Translations under genes and position numbers: made by a program
Shown here: positions 1 through 8,741 of the stretch, in pieces
Layout of the letters: every line of letters begins with the position of its first letter
Position numbering within the stretch: the stretch's first letter is position 1
The notes under the pieces: generated by a model
Database searches by the model: none
Seen by the model: the letters and a program-made list of their open reading frames with translations, nothing else
What the model was told of the DNA's origin: nothing
Assembly (NCBI GenBank): GCA_030648205.1
Contig: JAUSIH010000012.1
Location: 1-54,539 of the forward strand
DNA: 54,539 nt
Reading direction: 5' to 3'
DNA from: Dehalococcoidia bacterium
Lineage (GTDB): Bacteria > Chloroflexota > Dehalococcoidia > JAUSIH01

Positions 1-2
1 TG

Positions 3-236
3 GGCATGGCGGTCGTGGCGACGGCGCTCCTGGGCGCGGCCTTCGACTGGGTGCTCACCTCCGCCTACCAGGCGCAGACGAAAGCCGGACACCGCACGGA
101 CTTCTGGGGCAGTCGCGGCGGCTTCCGCGGCGGCCCGTGGATGGGGGGCGGCTTCGGCGGTGGTGGAGGCGGCGGCGGGTTCGGGGGGTTCGGCGGCGGA
201 GGCTCCGGAGGCGGCGGCGCCAGCGGGAAGTGGTGA
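3..236 (+). CDS. C-terminal part of a TPM-domain (YgcG-like) membrane protein, 5' end outside window
   Basis: The frame is open to the left edge, so only the end of the gene is seen. It encodes a short hydrophobic stretch, then a tail very rich in glycine and serine that closes with SGGGGASGKW. Such Gly/Ser tails ending in GGxSGxW are typical of TPM-domain proteins (YgcG/MET18-like), which carry a secreted TPM domain, a membrane helix and this tail. The TPM domain itself would lie upstream and cannot be checked. The function of these proteins is poorly known; roles in membrane or photosystem repair are proposed for some members. A 64-bp gap separates it from argS. Confidence 0.6.
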   Translation, partial: GMAVVATALLGAAFDWVLTSAYQAQTKAGHRTDFWGSRGGFRGGPWMGGGFGGGGGGGGFGGFGGGGSGGGGASGKW

Positions 237-260
237 AGCCAGAGTTGGGGACTGCTCCGC

Positions 261-289
261 TTTCCTTCGCGCTTCTCTCGCGCTACAAT
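261..289 (+). promoter_or_regulatory. possible promoter of argS
   Basis: A TACAAT hexamer at 284-289 lies 11 bases before the argS ATG. The -35 at 261-266 (TTTCCT) is poor. If used, the transcript would be nearly leaderless, which fits the lack of a Shine-Dalgarno sequence before argS. Confidence 0.35.
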
Positions 290-300
290 AGTCTTTTGCC

Positions 301-1962
301 ATGCTAGTGAAGGAACGCATCGCCCAACTGGTGCAGGCCGCCGCCACGGAGGCGGTCCAACGTGGCCTGCTGCCCTCCATCTCCCTGCCGGACGTCCTCA
401 TCCAGCAGCCCCAGAACCCGGAGCACGGCGATTACGCCACCAACGTGGCGCTCAAGTTAGCGCGCGCCGCCCGCAAAAGCCCCCTTGAGATCGCCAGGAC
501 GCTCGCCGACACCATGCCCCAGGCCGACGAAATCGCGGAAACCCGCGTCGCGCCGCCCGGCTTCATCAACTTCGTCCTCTCCGACGCCTGGCTGAAACGC
601 CAGGTGGTGGAAGTCCTTTCCGCGGGTGACGACTTCGGCAGTTCCACCACGGGCGCCGGACAGAGCGTGCAGGTGGAGTTCGTCAGCGCCAATCCCACCG
701 GCCCCATCCACGTGGGCCACGGGCGCGGCGCCGTCCTGGGAAGCACGCTGGCCAACGTCCTTAGCGCCGCGGGCTACAACGTCCAGCGCGAGTACTACAT
801 CAACGACGCGGGCAGCCAGATTGAGGCGTTCCGCCGCAGCCTGTGGGCGCGCTACCAGCAGGCCCTGGGCGTCCCGGCCGAGATGCCCGCCGAAGGCTAC
901 GTGGGCGCGTACATGGTGGAGCTAGGCCAGGCGATGGCCGGGGAGCACGGACGCCGCTTCTTGGAGATGCCCGAAGAGCAGGGCCGGGAAACGCTCGGCG
1001 AAATTGGGCTTCAGAAGATGCTTGCGGAGATCCGCCAGGACCTGGCCCGCCTGAGCGTGGACTTCGACGTGTGGTTCAGCGAGCGGACGCTCTTCTCCGC
1101 CGGGCAGTACGACCGCGCGCTGCGCCTCCTGCGGGAGCGCAACGTCGTGCGGGAGAAGGAGGGCGCCCTGTGGTTCGCCTCCACCGCGCTGGGCGACGAC
1201 AAGGACGCGGTGCTGGTGCGGAGCAGCGGCCTGCCCACCTACTTCGCCTCGGACGTGGCGTACCACTACAACAAGTTCGTGGAGCGCCATTTCCAGCGCG
1301 TCATCAACATCTGGGGCGCCGACCACCAGGGCCACGTGCCGCGCATGAAGGCGGTGGTGAGCGCCCTGGGCGTCGAGCCGTCGCGCCTGGAAGTCGTCAT
1401 CTCCCAACTGGTGACGTTGAAGCGCGGCGACCAGACCCTGCGCCTCTCCAAGCGCACCGGCGACATCATCACCCTGCGCGAGGTGCTGGACGAGGTCGGC
1501 CCGGACGCCTGCCGCTACTTCTTCCTGACGCACTCGGCGGACAGCCAGATGGACTTTGACCTGGAGCTGGCCAAGAAGCAGTCCCAGGACAACCCGGTGT
1601 ACTACGTGCAGTACGCGCACGCCCGCATCCACAGCATCCTGCGCAACGCCGCGGAACAGCATATCGCCTACGTTGACGGCGACGTGCAGCTTCTGCGCGA
1701 CCCGGCGGAAATGGCGCTCGTCCGCAAGATGCTGCTGCTGCCGGAGCTGATCGAGGATGCCGCGCTCTCCCTGGAGCCGCACCGCCTGCCGCACTACGCG
1801 CACGAGCTGGCGACAGCCTTCCACGGGTTCTACCAGAACTGCCGGGTCATCTCGCCGGACCCCGCGCTGACCGCGGCGCGGCTGAAGCTGGTGGACGCCT
1901 GCCGCATCGTCCTGGCGCGCACGCTGAAGCTGATGGGCATGAGCGCGCCGGAGCGGATGTAA
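301..1962 (+). CDS. argS: arginyl-tRNA synthetase
   Basis: Cytosolic class I aminoacyl-tRNA synthetase that charges tRNA-Arg with arginine using ATP. The 553-residue length is normal for the family. The N-terminal ~85 residues form the Arg-specific additional domain. The class I HIGH signature appears as HVGH in NPTGPIHVGHGRG (about residues 132-144). The KMSKS loop is the variant LRLSKRTG near residue 381, as is common in ArgRS. The C-terminal ~120 residues form the helical DALR anticodon-binding domain (VQYAHARIHSI is its typical entry). The ATG at 301 gives the expected N-terminus (MLVKERIAQL). No Shine-Dalgarno is visible, and a TACAAT box lies 11 bases upstream. Confidence 0.97.
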   Translation: MLVKERIAQLVQAAATEAVQRGLLPSISLPDVLIQQPQNPEHGDYATNVALKLARAARKSPLEIARTLADTMPQADEIAETRVAPPGFINFVLSDAWLKRQVVEVLSAGDDFGSSTTGAGQSVQVEFVSANPTGPIHVGHGRGAVLGSTLANVLSAAGYNVQREYYINDAGSQIEAFRRSLWARYQQALGVPAEMPAEGYVGAYMVELGQAMAGEHGRRFLEMPEEQGRETLGEIGLQKMLAEIRQDLARLSVDFDVWFSERTLFSAGQYDRALRLLRERNVVREKEGALWFASTALGDDKDAVLVRSSGLPTYFASDVAYHYNKFVERHFQRVINIWGADHQGHVPRMKAVVSALGVEPSRLEVVISQLVTLKRGDQTLRLSKRTGDIITLREVLDEVGPDACRYFFLTHSADSQMDFDLELAKKQSQDNPVYYVQYAHARIHSILRNAAEQHIAYVDGDVQLLRDPAEMALVRKMLLLPELIEDAALSLEPHRLPHYAHELATAFHGFYQNCRVISPDPALTAARLKLVDACRIVLARTLKLMGMSAPERM

Positions 1963-2116
1963 CAGGGCCGGGCAGTACGGCCTGTCCCGCCCGGCGGGTG
2001 ACTCCACCCTGCCGCCTCCTCTCAAAATACAAGGGCAACGCAAAGCCTGACTGGCCTTGCGCTGCCCTGACTAACCAAGCAGGTATGTCTCTGAAGCGCC
2101 AGGTTGCGAGGGAGCC

Positions 2117-2692
2117 CTATTCAACAATCAGTGTGGTTTTCATCCCCGCCTCGTAGTGACCAGGGGCGAAACACCCAATCTCCCACGTGCCCTTCGCCGT
2201 TTCTGGGATTTTGACCCTTATCCAAGCGTCTTTGACGCCAGACTCGAATTCCAGTTCGCCGAACTTGGCGCCTCCGACCTCGGCCTTGACACCCTGGTTG
2301 TAGAAGAAGACATCCGCCTCCACCATCTCAAAGAGGTTGGTCTCATAGCCGTCCGGGACGGCTACCTTCTTGCCTGAAATTTCCTGCTCTTCCATGTGGA
2401 CTTTGCGCCCGACCACTAGCTCGTGCTCAGCTTTGCCCTCGTTGTGGATGTGGATGCCGACGGTCTTGCCAGCGGAAACCTTGAAAGTAGGATTCTGTTG
2501 TCCATTCACGTCGGCAAAATAGTTGTCGTACATGTGGATCTCTACTATCGTCTCTAACCGCTTGGGCTTCGCATTCGCAGGCGTATCAGCAGCCTTCGGA
2601 TGGGCTGCCGCCACGGCAACCTGGCAAGCTGCCGTCGTGAGGATCAGCAACGCCGCACTTGCGCCGAGCGTAAGTCCCTGTACCCACTTCAT
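2117..2692 (-). CDS. lipoprotein with cupredoxin (type 1 copper) domain
   Basis: 191 residues from the ATG at 2692, which has a perfect AAGGAGG 7 bases upstream (2700-2706). A longer frame exists but lacks such a site. The N-terminus has a hydrophobic signal with a lipobox-like TTAAC, so export and lipid anchoring are likely. The rest is a plastocyanin/sulfocyanin-like beta-sandwich. A His lies in KAEHELVVG, and the C-terminal cluster CFAPGHYEAGM gives Cys-x4-His-x4-Met. These are the four ligands of a type 1 copper site. It is therefore a likely one-electron carrier at the outer face of the membrane. Its partner is not evident. The two-component pair next to it is transcribed the same way, but about 210 bases separate them. 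Confidence 0.85.
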   Translation of the reverse strand: MKWVQGLTLGASAALLILTTAACQVAVAAAHPKAADTPANAKPKRLETIVEIHMYDNYFADVNGQQNPTFKVSAGKTVGIHIHNEGKAEHELVVGRKVHMEEQEISGKKVAVPDGYETNLFEMVEADVFFYNQGVKAEVGGAKFGELEFESGVKDAWIRVKIPETAKGTWEIGCFAPGHYEAGMKTTLIVE

Positions 2693-2904
2693 TACACTAC
2701 CTCCTTGTCCTGATACCCACGGTAGCAAGCATCACGGAGTACAACATCCTCCCACAGGGGTGATTTCGGGGGTGAGGAAGAGGTGAGAACACTAAGACAA
2801 AACGGCCAGGAGGCTCCTGGCAAGACTGAGGCGCGGGGGGGGGCGCTCTAAACGGGAGAGGACCGCATGGCGTGGGTGTCAATAGACCCGGGAAGGAGCG
2901 GCGT

Positions 2905-3615
2905 TCAGCGCAGGAGGCCCCGGCGCATGGCGTATTCCACCAGGTCGGCGCGCGTGTGCAGGCCCAGCTTCTGATAGATATGCAGGCGGTGCGTCTTCAC
3001 CGTGTTCAGTCCGAGCACCAGGCGCTCGGCGATCTCCTGGTTCGTCAGGCCCTGAGCGATAAGCCTGAGCACCTCCTCCTCGCGGGGCGTCAGCGGCTCC
3101 CGTGGAGGGCTGTCCTTGCCCGTCTTCTCCCGGTCCAGGTAATCGCGCAGAACCGTCCCCGCCAGCTTCGGCGGCAGATAGACGCCGCCCTCAGACACCG
3201 CGAAGATGGCGGACAGGAGCTCCTCGCCGCTGGCCCCTTTGAGCACGTACCCGGACGCTCCCGCCCGCAGCGCCTCGAAGAAGAAGGCCTCCTCCTCGTG
3301 CATGGTGAGGATGAGCACCTTCACCTCGGGGAACTGCGCCGTCACCGCGCGTGTGACCTCAAGCCCATTCATGTCGGGCATGGTGATGTCCAGCAGAGCG
3401 ATATCCGGGCGCAGCCGACGGACCTCGTCCAGCGCCTTCCGCCCGGTGGTGGCCTGACCCACCACCTCAAGCTTCGGCTCCTCTTTCAGCAGCGCCACAA
3501 GGCCCTGAAGCAGCAGCGTGTGGTCGTCGGCTACGACGAGACGCACGCGCCGCTTCTCATCGGCGGAGGTTTGGCCAGCGCCCGACGGCTCCCCGGAATG
3601 TCCCTGAGTGCTCAT
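2905..3615 (-). CDS. NarL/FixJ-type response regulator
   Basis: 236 residues from the ATG at 3615. The start lies one base after the stop codon of the sensor kinase, so the two are translationally coupled. The receiver domain (about residues 20-140) has the acidic pair in VVADDHTLL, the phosphoacceptor Asp in LLDITMPDMNG, and the conserved Lys in YVLKGASGEE. The C-terminal LuxR-type helix-turn-helix starts at LTPREEEVLRLIAQG and includes NTVKTHRLHIYQKL. It is a DNA-binding transcription factor activated by phosphorylation from the adjacent kinase. The target genes are unknown. The frame extends further upstream, but that extension overlaps the kinase and is not homologous to receivers. Confidence 0.95.
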   Translation of the reverse strand: MSTQGHSGEPSGAGQTSADEKRRVRLVVADDHTLLLQGLVALLKEEPKLEVVGQATTGRKALDEVRRLRPDIALLDITMPDMNGLEVTRAVTAQFPEVKVLILTMHEEEAFFFEALRAGASGYVLKGASGEELLSAIFAVSEGGVYLPPKLAGTVLRDYLDREKTGKDSPPREPLTPREEEVLRLIAQGLTNQEIAERLVLGLNTVKTHRLHIYQKLGLHTRADLVEYAMRRGLLR

Positions 3616-3616
3616 C

Positions 3617-5506
3617 TCACGCACTCCCGCTTCCGCCCTCGGCGGATGGGGGCAGGGCCTGGGTCTCCACGGCGGGAGACAGCGGAATGCGGACCTCCAC
3701 GGTGGTACCCTCACCCGGGGCGCTCAGGATGCGGACGTGGCCACCCACGAGGGAGGCCCGTTCCTGCATCCCCGCAAGGCCCAGCCCCCTCCCGCTGTCG
3801 GGGTCGGGGACCACCGCCGTCGGGTCAAAGCCCCGCCCGTTGTCATGCACGATCATAACGATGCTCCCGCTCTCGCGCTGGAGCGTCACCTCCACCCGGC
3901 TGGCGGCGCTGTGCCGCGCGATGTTGTGGATGGCCTCCTGGGCCACGCGGAACAGTACCAGCTCCATCTCGGCGGGCAGCCGCGGCTCCGTCTGGCCCTG
4001 AATGGCGACCTCAACACCCAGGGGCCGCAGAGTGCGCTCCGCCACCCATTGTAGCGCGGGAATAAGCCCAAGTTGGTCCAACACGCCCGGGTGAAGCGCG
4101 GCGATGACCCTTCTGAGGTCAGCCACGACGCGCCCGACCATCTCCTGGGCCTGGGCGATGCGCTCCTTTGCCGCCTGGTCGGTGGAGGAGCGGGCCAGCC
4201 GCTCCAGGTCGAGGCGCAGCGCGGTGAGCGACTGGCCCACCTCGTCGTGCAACTCGTACGAGATGCGCCGCCGCTCTTCCTCCTGGGCGGCGAGGGCGCG
4301 GCGCAGAAGCCGGTGGGCCAGCGCTTCCTGACGGCGGAGCGCCTCGGTGCGCTCCTTGACGCGCGTCTCCAGCGTCTCGCTGAGGCGGGCCAGTTCCCGA
4401 ATATTGTGAAGCAGGCTGCGGCGCATCTGCTCCAGAGCGTCAGCCATCTGGCCGATTTCGCCGCCCTCCGCGGCCTCCAAGGGCACCTGCAGGTCGCCCC
4501 CCGCGATGCGCTGCGCGGCCTGCGTCAGCCGCTGCACCGGCCGCACCAGCCAGCGGGTGGCCAGCAAAGCAATCCCCCAGATGGCAATCAGCACGATCAA
4601 CCCCAGGAGCGCAAGGCCGGAGCGCAAACGCTGCACCGCGGCAAACGTCTCGGCCTCGTCGCCGCCCACGGCAACGCCCCACGGGGCCTCCTCAAGGGGA
4701 GCGATAGCCATCACGTGCGTGTGGCCCATCGGTTCCCCTGGCATGTTCAATTCGAAGGGTACCGTCGCCACCTCCGGCGCGTGCGCAGCCAGCGCCTTGC
4801 GGTAGAAGCTGATGTGCTCGCCCTGAGAGAGAAACGGCAGAGCGAAGGTGGACTGAATCACCTGTCCCTGGGCGTCCACCAGGACCGCGTGGCCGGTATT
4901 TCCCGAACGCACAGCCTGCTGCAAAGGCGACATGATCTCCGACCCGTCCATGGCCACCAGTCCCACCAGCATGCCGCGCAGCTTGCCATTGGCTCCCGGC
5001 AGCGGGACGGTGACAGCCGTCACGGGACGATCACCCTGGTCCAGGAAAGGCCCGGAGACGCCCCACGGATGCGACTGGACAGCCGCAGAGATGTAAGGGT
5101 TGTGGGAGAGGTCCGTGCCGGGCGGGTAGTCGGCGCTCGGATGCGCAAGCACCACCCGCTCCTGCGCGTCCAGAAACAGGATGGCGGCGAAGATGTTGGA
5201 CTGTATGTAGGTTTGGACGAGAATGTGAGCCTCGTCCGTGCGGTCGGGAATGGCAGGGTCGAAGTCGGCCAGGCGTTGCGCCTGGCCCAACTCGAAGAGC
5301 GCCCGCCGCAGCACGCCGTCAACTTGACGGGCGACCATCTGGGCGATGACCAGGCGCTCTTCCCTAATGCGCTGGCTGCTGCCTTCGAGCGCCCACTCGC
5401 CCAGGGCGGTGAACGTGCCAAAGAGGGCCAGCACCCCCGCACTGAGCACCAGGGCCGCCCGCGGCCACAGCCCCAGACTCCACCACCAGCGTCGCAATAC
5501 CCGCAT
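3617..5506 (-). CDS. membrane sensor histidine kinase, dCache + HAMP + HisKA_3
   Basis: 629 residues from the ATG at 5506; an upstream TTG extension looks non-coding. An N-terminal membrane helix (about 12-35) precedes a large extracytoplasmic region of ~240 residues. That region resembles a double Cache/PDC sensor (DLSHNPYISAAVQ and WGVSGPFLDQGDRPVTAV). A second helix and a HAMP domain follow (WLVRPVQRLTQAAQRIAGGDL). The HisKA_3 dimerisation domain has the phosphoacceptor His in YELHDEVGQSL, and the ATPase domain has HDNGRGFDP and GRGLGLAGMQERA. This is the NarX/DesK-type layout that pairs with LuxR-type regulators, and its partner is the next gene. The ligand is unknown; Cache domains often bind small organic molecules. 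Confidence 0.95.
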   Translation of the reverse strand: MRVLRRWWWSLGLWPRAALVLSAGVLALFGTFTALGEWALEGSSQRIREERLVIAQMVARQVDGVLRRALFELGQAQRLADFDPAIPDRTDEAHILVQTYIQSNIFAAILFLDAQERVVLAHPSADYPPGTDLSHNPYISAAVQSHPWGVSGPFLDQGDRPVTAVTVPLPGANGKLRGMLVGLVAMDGSEIMSPLQQAVRSGNTGHAVLVDAQGQVIQSTFALPFLSQGEHISFYRKALAAHAPEVATVPFELNMPGEPMGHTHVMAIAPLEEAPWGVAVGGDEAETFAAVQRLRSGLALLGLIVLIAIWGIALLATRWLVRPVQRLTQAAQRIAGGDLQVPLEAAEGGEIGQMADALEQMRRSLLHNIRELARLSETLETRVKERTEALRRQEALAHRLLRRALAAQEEERRRISYELHDEVGQSLTALRLDLERLARSSTDQAAKERIAQAQEMVGRVVADLRRVIAALHPGVLDQLGLIPALQWVAERTLRPLGVEVAIQGQTEPRLPAEMELVLFRVAQEAIHNIARHSAASRVEVTLQRESGSIVMIVHDNGRGFDPTAVVPDPDSGRGLGLAGMQERASLVGGHVRILSAPGEGTTVEVRIPLSPAVETQALPPSAEGGSGSA

Positions 5507-5585
5507 AGGTACTACTTTACACCCGCCGCGCCGCGTCCGCGCGAGAAGGCGATGACGCCCCTGTCTCCCTCTTCGCGGCGGACAC

Positions 5586-6092
5586 CTACAGCCCCGCCTC
5601 CTTGAACACCTTGGCCCGCGCCATGTAGTTGCGCTCCACCCGCGCAATCATCGCTTTGTGCTTCTCGGTGACCGGCCCCTTTGGCTGCGCGGGCACGCCC
5701 ATCATCACCGTGCCGGACGGCACCTTGGCGCCGGCGGGCACCACCGAGTTCGCCCCGATGATGCAGTACTCGCCGATCTCCACGTCCTCCAACACGGTGG
5801 CGTTGTTCCCGATAAGCGAGTGCGCGCCAATGCTCCTGCAATGGACAACGCAGCAATGCCCCACCGTCACGCCGTCGCCGATGTCCTGGGGAATGTCGGC
5901 GTGCAGCACGCTGTTGTCCTGTATGTTCACGTTCCTGCCGATCCGGATGGGGCCCGTGTCGCCCCGGATGACCGTGCCCGGCCAGACGCTGGACCCCTCC
6001 CCTATCTCCACATCCCCAATGACGTAGGCCACCTCGCTGACGAACGCCGTCGGTGCGACGACGGGCGTCTTGCCCTTCACACTCCGTATCAC
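5586..6092 (-). CDS. gamma-carbonic anhydrase family protein (left-handed beta-helix)
   Basis: 168 residues. I chose the GTG at 6092 because AAGGAGG (6102-6108) lies 9 bases before it; a TTG further upstream has no such site. The protein is built of hexapeptide repeats (IGRNVNIQDNSV, IGDGVTVGHCCVVH, IGNNATVLEDVEIGEYC), giving a left-handed beta-helix that trimerises. Three His residues at the positions of the Cam zinc ligands are present (LHADI, VGHCCVVHC), so a metal site is plausible. Members include carbonic anhydrases and the less clear PaaY/YrdA proteins. Whether this one hydrates CO2 cannot be told from sequence. It lies 79 bases upstream of the kinase gene on the same strand. Confidence 0.9.
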   Translation of the reverse strand: MIRSVKGKTPVVAPTAFVSEVAYVIGDVEIGEGSSVWPGTVIRGDTGPIRIGRNVNIQDNSVLHADIPQDIGDGVTVGHCCVVHCRSIGAHSLIGNNATVLEDVEIGEYCIIGANSVVPAGAKVPSGTVMMGVPAQPKGPVTEKHKAMIARVERNYMARAKVFKEAGL

Positions 6093-6178
6093 TGCTCGCG
6101 TCCTCCTTGCGTGCAAACCGCGTGACTCTGATTATCCGCGCTCCGTGCCTTCAGCACCAGTCCGAAGAAGAAGCTCCC

Positions 6179-7414
6179 CTATGTTGCGACTGCCTCCGGC
6201 GCCGCCCTCTGCTCGCCGATGAACCATCCGGCGATGACCGCGCCCGCCAGTCCCGTGACCAGCGCCACCACCGCCAGCGCCGAGTAGCCCCCCAGGCCGA
6301 TGACCAGCCCGCCCAGCGCGGCGCCCACCACCGTGCCCGTCTGATTGCTCGCCGCGTACAGCCCCGTCATGGTGCCCCGCGACTCCGAGGACACGTCCAT
6401 CAGCAGGTTCAGAATGGTCGGCCTGCCGATAGACATGAACAGCCCCAGCGCGAAGCTTATGCCCACCGAGATAAGAAACCCTGGCGACGTGCCGAACAGC
6501 GCCAGCGCCGTCACGCCTGTCAGCGCCTGTGCGACCGCGCACACCTTCAGCCGGAGGCGCACCGTCGTCAGCGGGCCGCCGGTCACCGAGCCAATCAGCA
6601 TACCGACTGCCACGACGGAAAGGGCCGGCGCCACCTCCGCAAGCGCAACATGGTACGTCTGGAGAAGAAAGGCGGCCAAGTACGTCGTACCGATGGTGAC
6701 GGAGGTCCGTTCGGTGAAGTTGGCTGCCAGAAGCATGAGCGGGCGGCGGTTTTTCCGCATCGGCGCGAAGTATTGCGCGTAGTCGAAGCGCGCCTGCCTT
6801 TTTCTCTCTGTTCCGGGGAAGAAGAACAGGAAAAGGACGAAGGTCAGGGCCAAGGCAATGGCCAGCCCGAAGAAGGGCGTCCGCCAGCCGCCCAGGGCCG
6901 CGGCGTACGTGACCGCCGGCATACCAATAAGAGATGCCAAAGAGAAGGTGCCAAGCATCATGCTTACGGCGTAGCCGCGCCGCTCCGCGGGTACAAAATC
7001 GCTCACCGCCGCCGTGCAGTTGGGCGGCACGAGGGCGGCGCCCAGCCCCGTGATGAATCGGAACGCGGCCAGCGACCAGTAGTCCCACGCCAGACCGGAA
7101 GCCAGGACAGCCAGAGTGGTGACCACCAGACCGCCCAGAATAAGTGGCCGGCGACCGTAGCGGTCCGAGAAGGGGCCCGCAATTGGCGCGACGATGGCCC
7201 ACGGCAGCGCCGTCATGGCCGCGAGCAGCCCCATGGCGGCCACGCTGGAGTTCAGGTCCCCGGCTAGCTCCACCAGCAGGGGGCCGAGGATACCGTTCGC
7301 CAGCATGCAGAAGAAGAAGGCAGGCAACGTCAGCGCCAGGAACAGGAGCAGCGGCATGGGGCGGGCGCCGGTAGCAGCGCCGGCTATCGTCGGGGCAGGC
7401 GTGGTCTGCGGCAC
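6179..7414 (-). CDS. MFS transporter
   Basis: About 411 residues with roughly 12 hydrophobic segments. The motif-A region between helices 2 and 3 reads GPFSDRYGRRPLILGG, which is diagnostic of the major facilitator superfamily. A second central half follows a charged loop (GTERKRQARFDYAQYF). The substrate is not evident; the closest style is drug/metabolite efflux of the DHA1 type. The start is uncertain: GTG at 7414 and ATG at 7357 (just before helix 1) are both possible, neither has a Shine-Dalgarno, and a TTG at 7450 also exists. The 5' end overlaps the consensus promoter of the divergent CoA-transferase genes at 7419-7446, so the two transcription units may interfere. Confidence 0.9.
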   Translation of the reverse strand: MPQTTPAPTIAGAATGARPMPLLLFLALTLPAFFFCMLANGILGPLLVELAGDLNSSVAAMGLLAAMTALPWAIVAPIAGPFSDRYGRRPLILGGLVVTTLAVLASGLAWDYWSLAAFRFITGLGAALVPPNCTAAVSDFVPAERRGYAVSMMLGTFSLASLIGMPAVTYAAALGGWRTPFFGLAIALALTFVLFLFFFPGTERKRQARFDYAQYFAPMRKNRRPLMLLAANFTERTSVTIGTTYLAAFLLQTYHVALAEVAPALSVVAVGMLIGSVTGGPLTTVRLRLKVCAVAQALTGVTALALFGTSPGFLISVGISFALGLFMSIGRPTILNLLMDVSSESRGTMTGLYAASNQTGTVVGAALGGLVIGLGGYSALAVVALVTGLAGAVIAGWFIGEQRAAPEAVAT

Positions 7415-7418
7415 GGGC

Positions 7419-7446
7419 TTGACAGTAGCACAGCCCTCTCTATAAT
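7419..7446 (+). promoter_or_regulatory. consensus sigma-70 promoter for the CoA-transferase pair
   Basis: TTGACA at 7419-7424 and TATAAT at 7441-7446 are separated by 16 bases. Both hexamers match the consensus fully. The predicted start of transcription near 7453 leaves a leader of about 25 nt before the ATG at 7480. Confidence 0.8.
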
Positions 7447-7479
7447 GCAAGCCAACGTCTGCTGGACAGGTTCGTGCTC

Positions 7480-8739
7480 ATGCCGTTGGCGCCTCGTCCC
7501 GCCCTTCTCGCGCCCTATCGAGCCCTTGACCTCACGGATGTCCAGGGCTATTTGTGTGGCCGCATTCTGGGCGACATGGGCTGCGACGTCATCAAGGTGG
7601 AGCCGCCCGCGGGCGACCCGGGCCGCATGCGCCCGCCCTTCTACCACGACACGCCGGACAACGAGCGCAGCCTCTACTGGATGACGTACAACGCCAACAA
7701 ACGCGGCGTCACCCTGGACGTGGAGAGGCCGGAGGGCCGCGCCCTGTTCAAACGCCTTGTGGACGCCGCCGACTTCGTCATCGAGTCCTTCCCTCCGGGG
7801 CACATGGAGAAGCTGGGCCTGGGCTACTGGGAGTTGCAGAAGGTCAACCCCGGCGTCGTCCTGACCTCCGTCACGCCCTTCGGACAGGACGGCCCCTACC
7901 GCGACTACAAGGCCACGGACATCGTCAACATCGCCCTGAGCGGCGTCCTGTACGTGACCGGCGACCGGGACCGCCCGCCCGTGCGGGTCAGCTTCGCTCA
8001 GTCCTATCTGCACGCCGGCGCGGAGGCCGCCGCGGCCAGCCTCTTCGCGCACTACTGGCGCGAGATCACCGGCGACGGCCAGCACGTGGACGTGTCCATC
8101 CAGGAGAGCATGGTCTGGACGCTCATGAACGTCCAGCAGGCGTGGGACATGAGCCGGAGCATCGTGCACCGCGAAGGCAGCGCGCGCTACCTGCCGGCCA
8201 CGGGGGCGCGCCTGCAGCAGCACTGGCCCTGCGCCGACGGCTACGTGAGCTTTGTGGTCATGGGCGGCTCCGAGGGTGTCCGATCCACGCGGGCCATGGT
8301 GGCCTGGCTGGACGAGGAGGGCCTGGCGAGCGAGGCGATGAAGTCCGTCCCCTGGGAGGAGATCGGCTTCGGCACCCAGCCCCAGGAGGAGTTGGATAAG
8401 CTGCACGGGCCTATCGGCAAGCTGCTCCTGCGCTACACCAAGAAGGAGTTGTATACGCAGGCCGTCCGGCGCGGCGTCATCTTCGGGCCGGTGAACACCG
8501 CCAGGGACATCCTGGAGGACCCGCAGCTCCAGGCACGCGGATTCTGGCAGCAGGTGGAGCACCCGGATCTGGGCAAGACGGTCACCTACCCCGGCCCCTT
8601 CATCAAGATGAGCGCCACGCCCCTGGGCATCTGGCGGCGCGCTCCGCGCGTCGGCGAGCACAACGAGGACGTGTACGAGCGGGAGCTTGGGCTTTCCCGC
8701 CACGAGATCGACGCGCTGCGCACGGCGAGGGTGGTCTAG
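7480..8739 (+). CDS. CaiB/BaiF family (class III) CoA-transferase, first of a pair
   Basis: 419 residues. Transfers CoA between a carboxylic acid and a CoA thioester through an Asp-CoA anhydride intermediate. The family N-terminus is clear (LDLTDVQGYLCGRILGDMG, VIKVEPPAGDPGR). The catalytic Asp should be the D in YKATDIVNIALSG, aligned with the Asp of formyl-CoA transferase; GDGQHVDVSIQESM follows. The ATG at 7480 is preferred over a GTG at 7474 because GGACAGG (7464-7470) gives 9-base spacing. A perfect promoter lies just upstream. The next gene starts 2 bases after its stop, so the two are co-translated and may form a heterodimer. The acid used is unknown. Confidence 0.93.
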   Translation: MPLAPRPALLAPYRALDLTDVQGYLCGRILGDMGCDVIKVEPPAGDPGRMRPPFYHDTPDNERSLYWMTYNANKRGVTLDVERPEGRALFKRLVDAADFVIESFPPGHMEKLGLGYWELQKVNPGVVLTSVTPFGQDGPYRDYKATDIVNIALSGVLYVTGDRDRPPVRVSFAQSYLHAGAEAAAASLFAHYWREITGDGQHVDVSIQESMVWTLMNVQQAWDMSRSIVHREGSARYLPATGARLQQHWPCADGYVSFVVMGGSEGVRSTRAMVAWLDEEGLASEAMKSVPWEEIGFGTQPQEELDKLHGPIGKLLLRYTKKELYTQAVRRGVIFGPVNTARDILEDPQLQARGFWQQVEHPDLGKTVTYPGPFIKMSATPLGIWRRAPRVGEHNEDVYERELGLSRHEIDALRTARVV

Positions 8740-8741
8740 CG

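Noticed and set aside
922-2043. 373-codon frame antisense to argS
   Set aside because: Shadow of a high-GC gene; no motifs, and argS is certain.
4073-5605. 510-codon plus-strand frame over the histidine kinase
   Set aside because: Antisense shadow; the kinase motifs on minus are complete.
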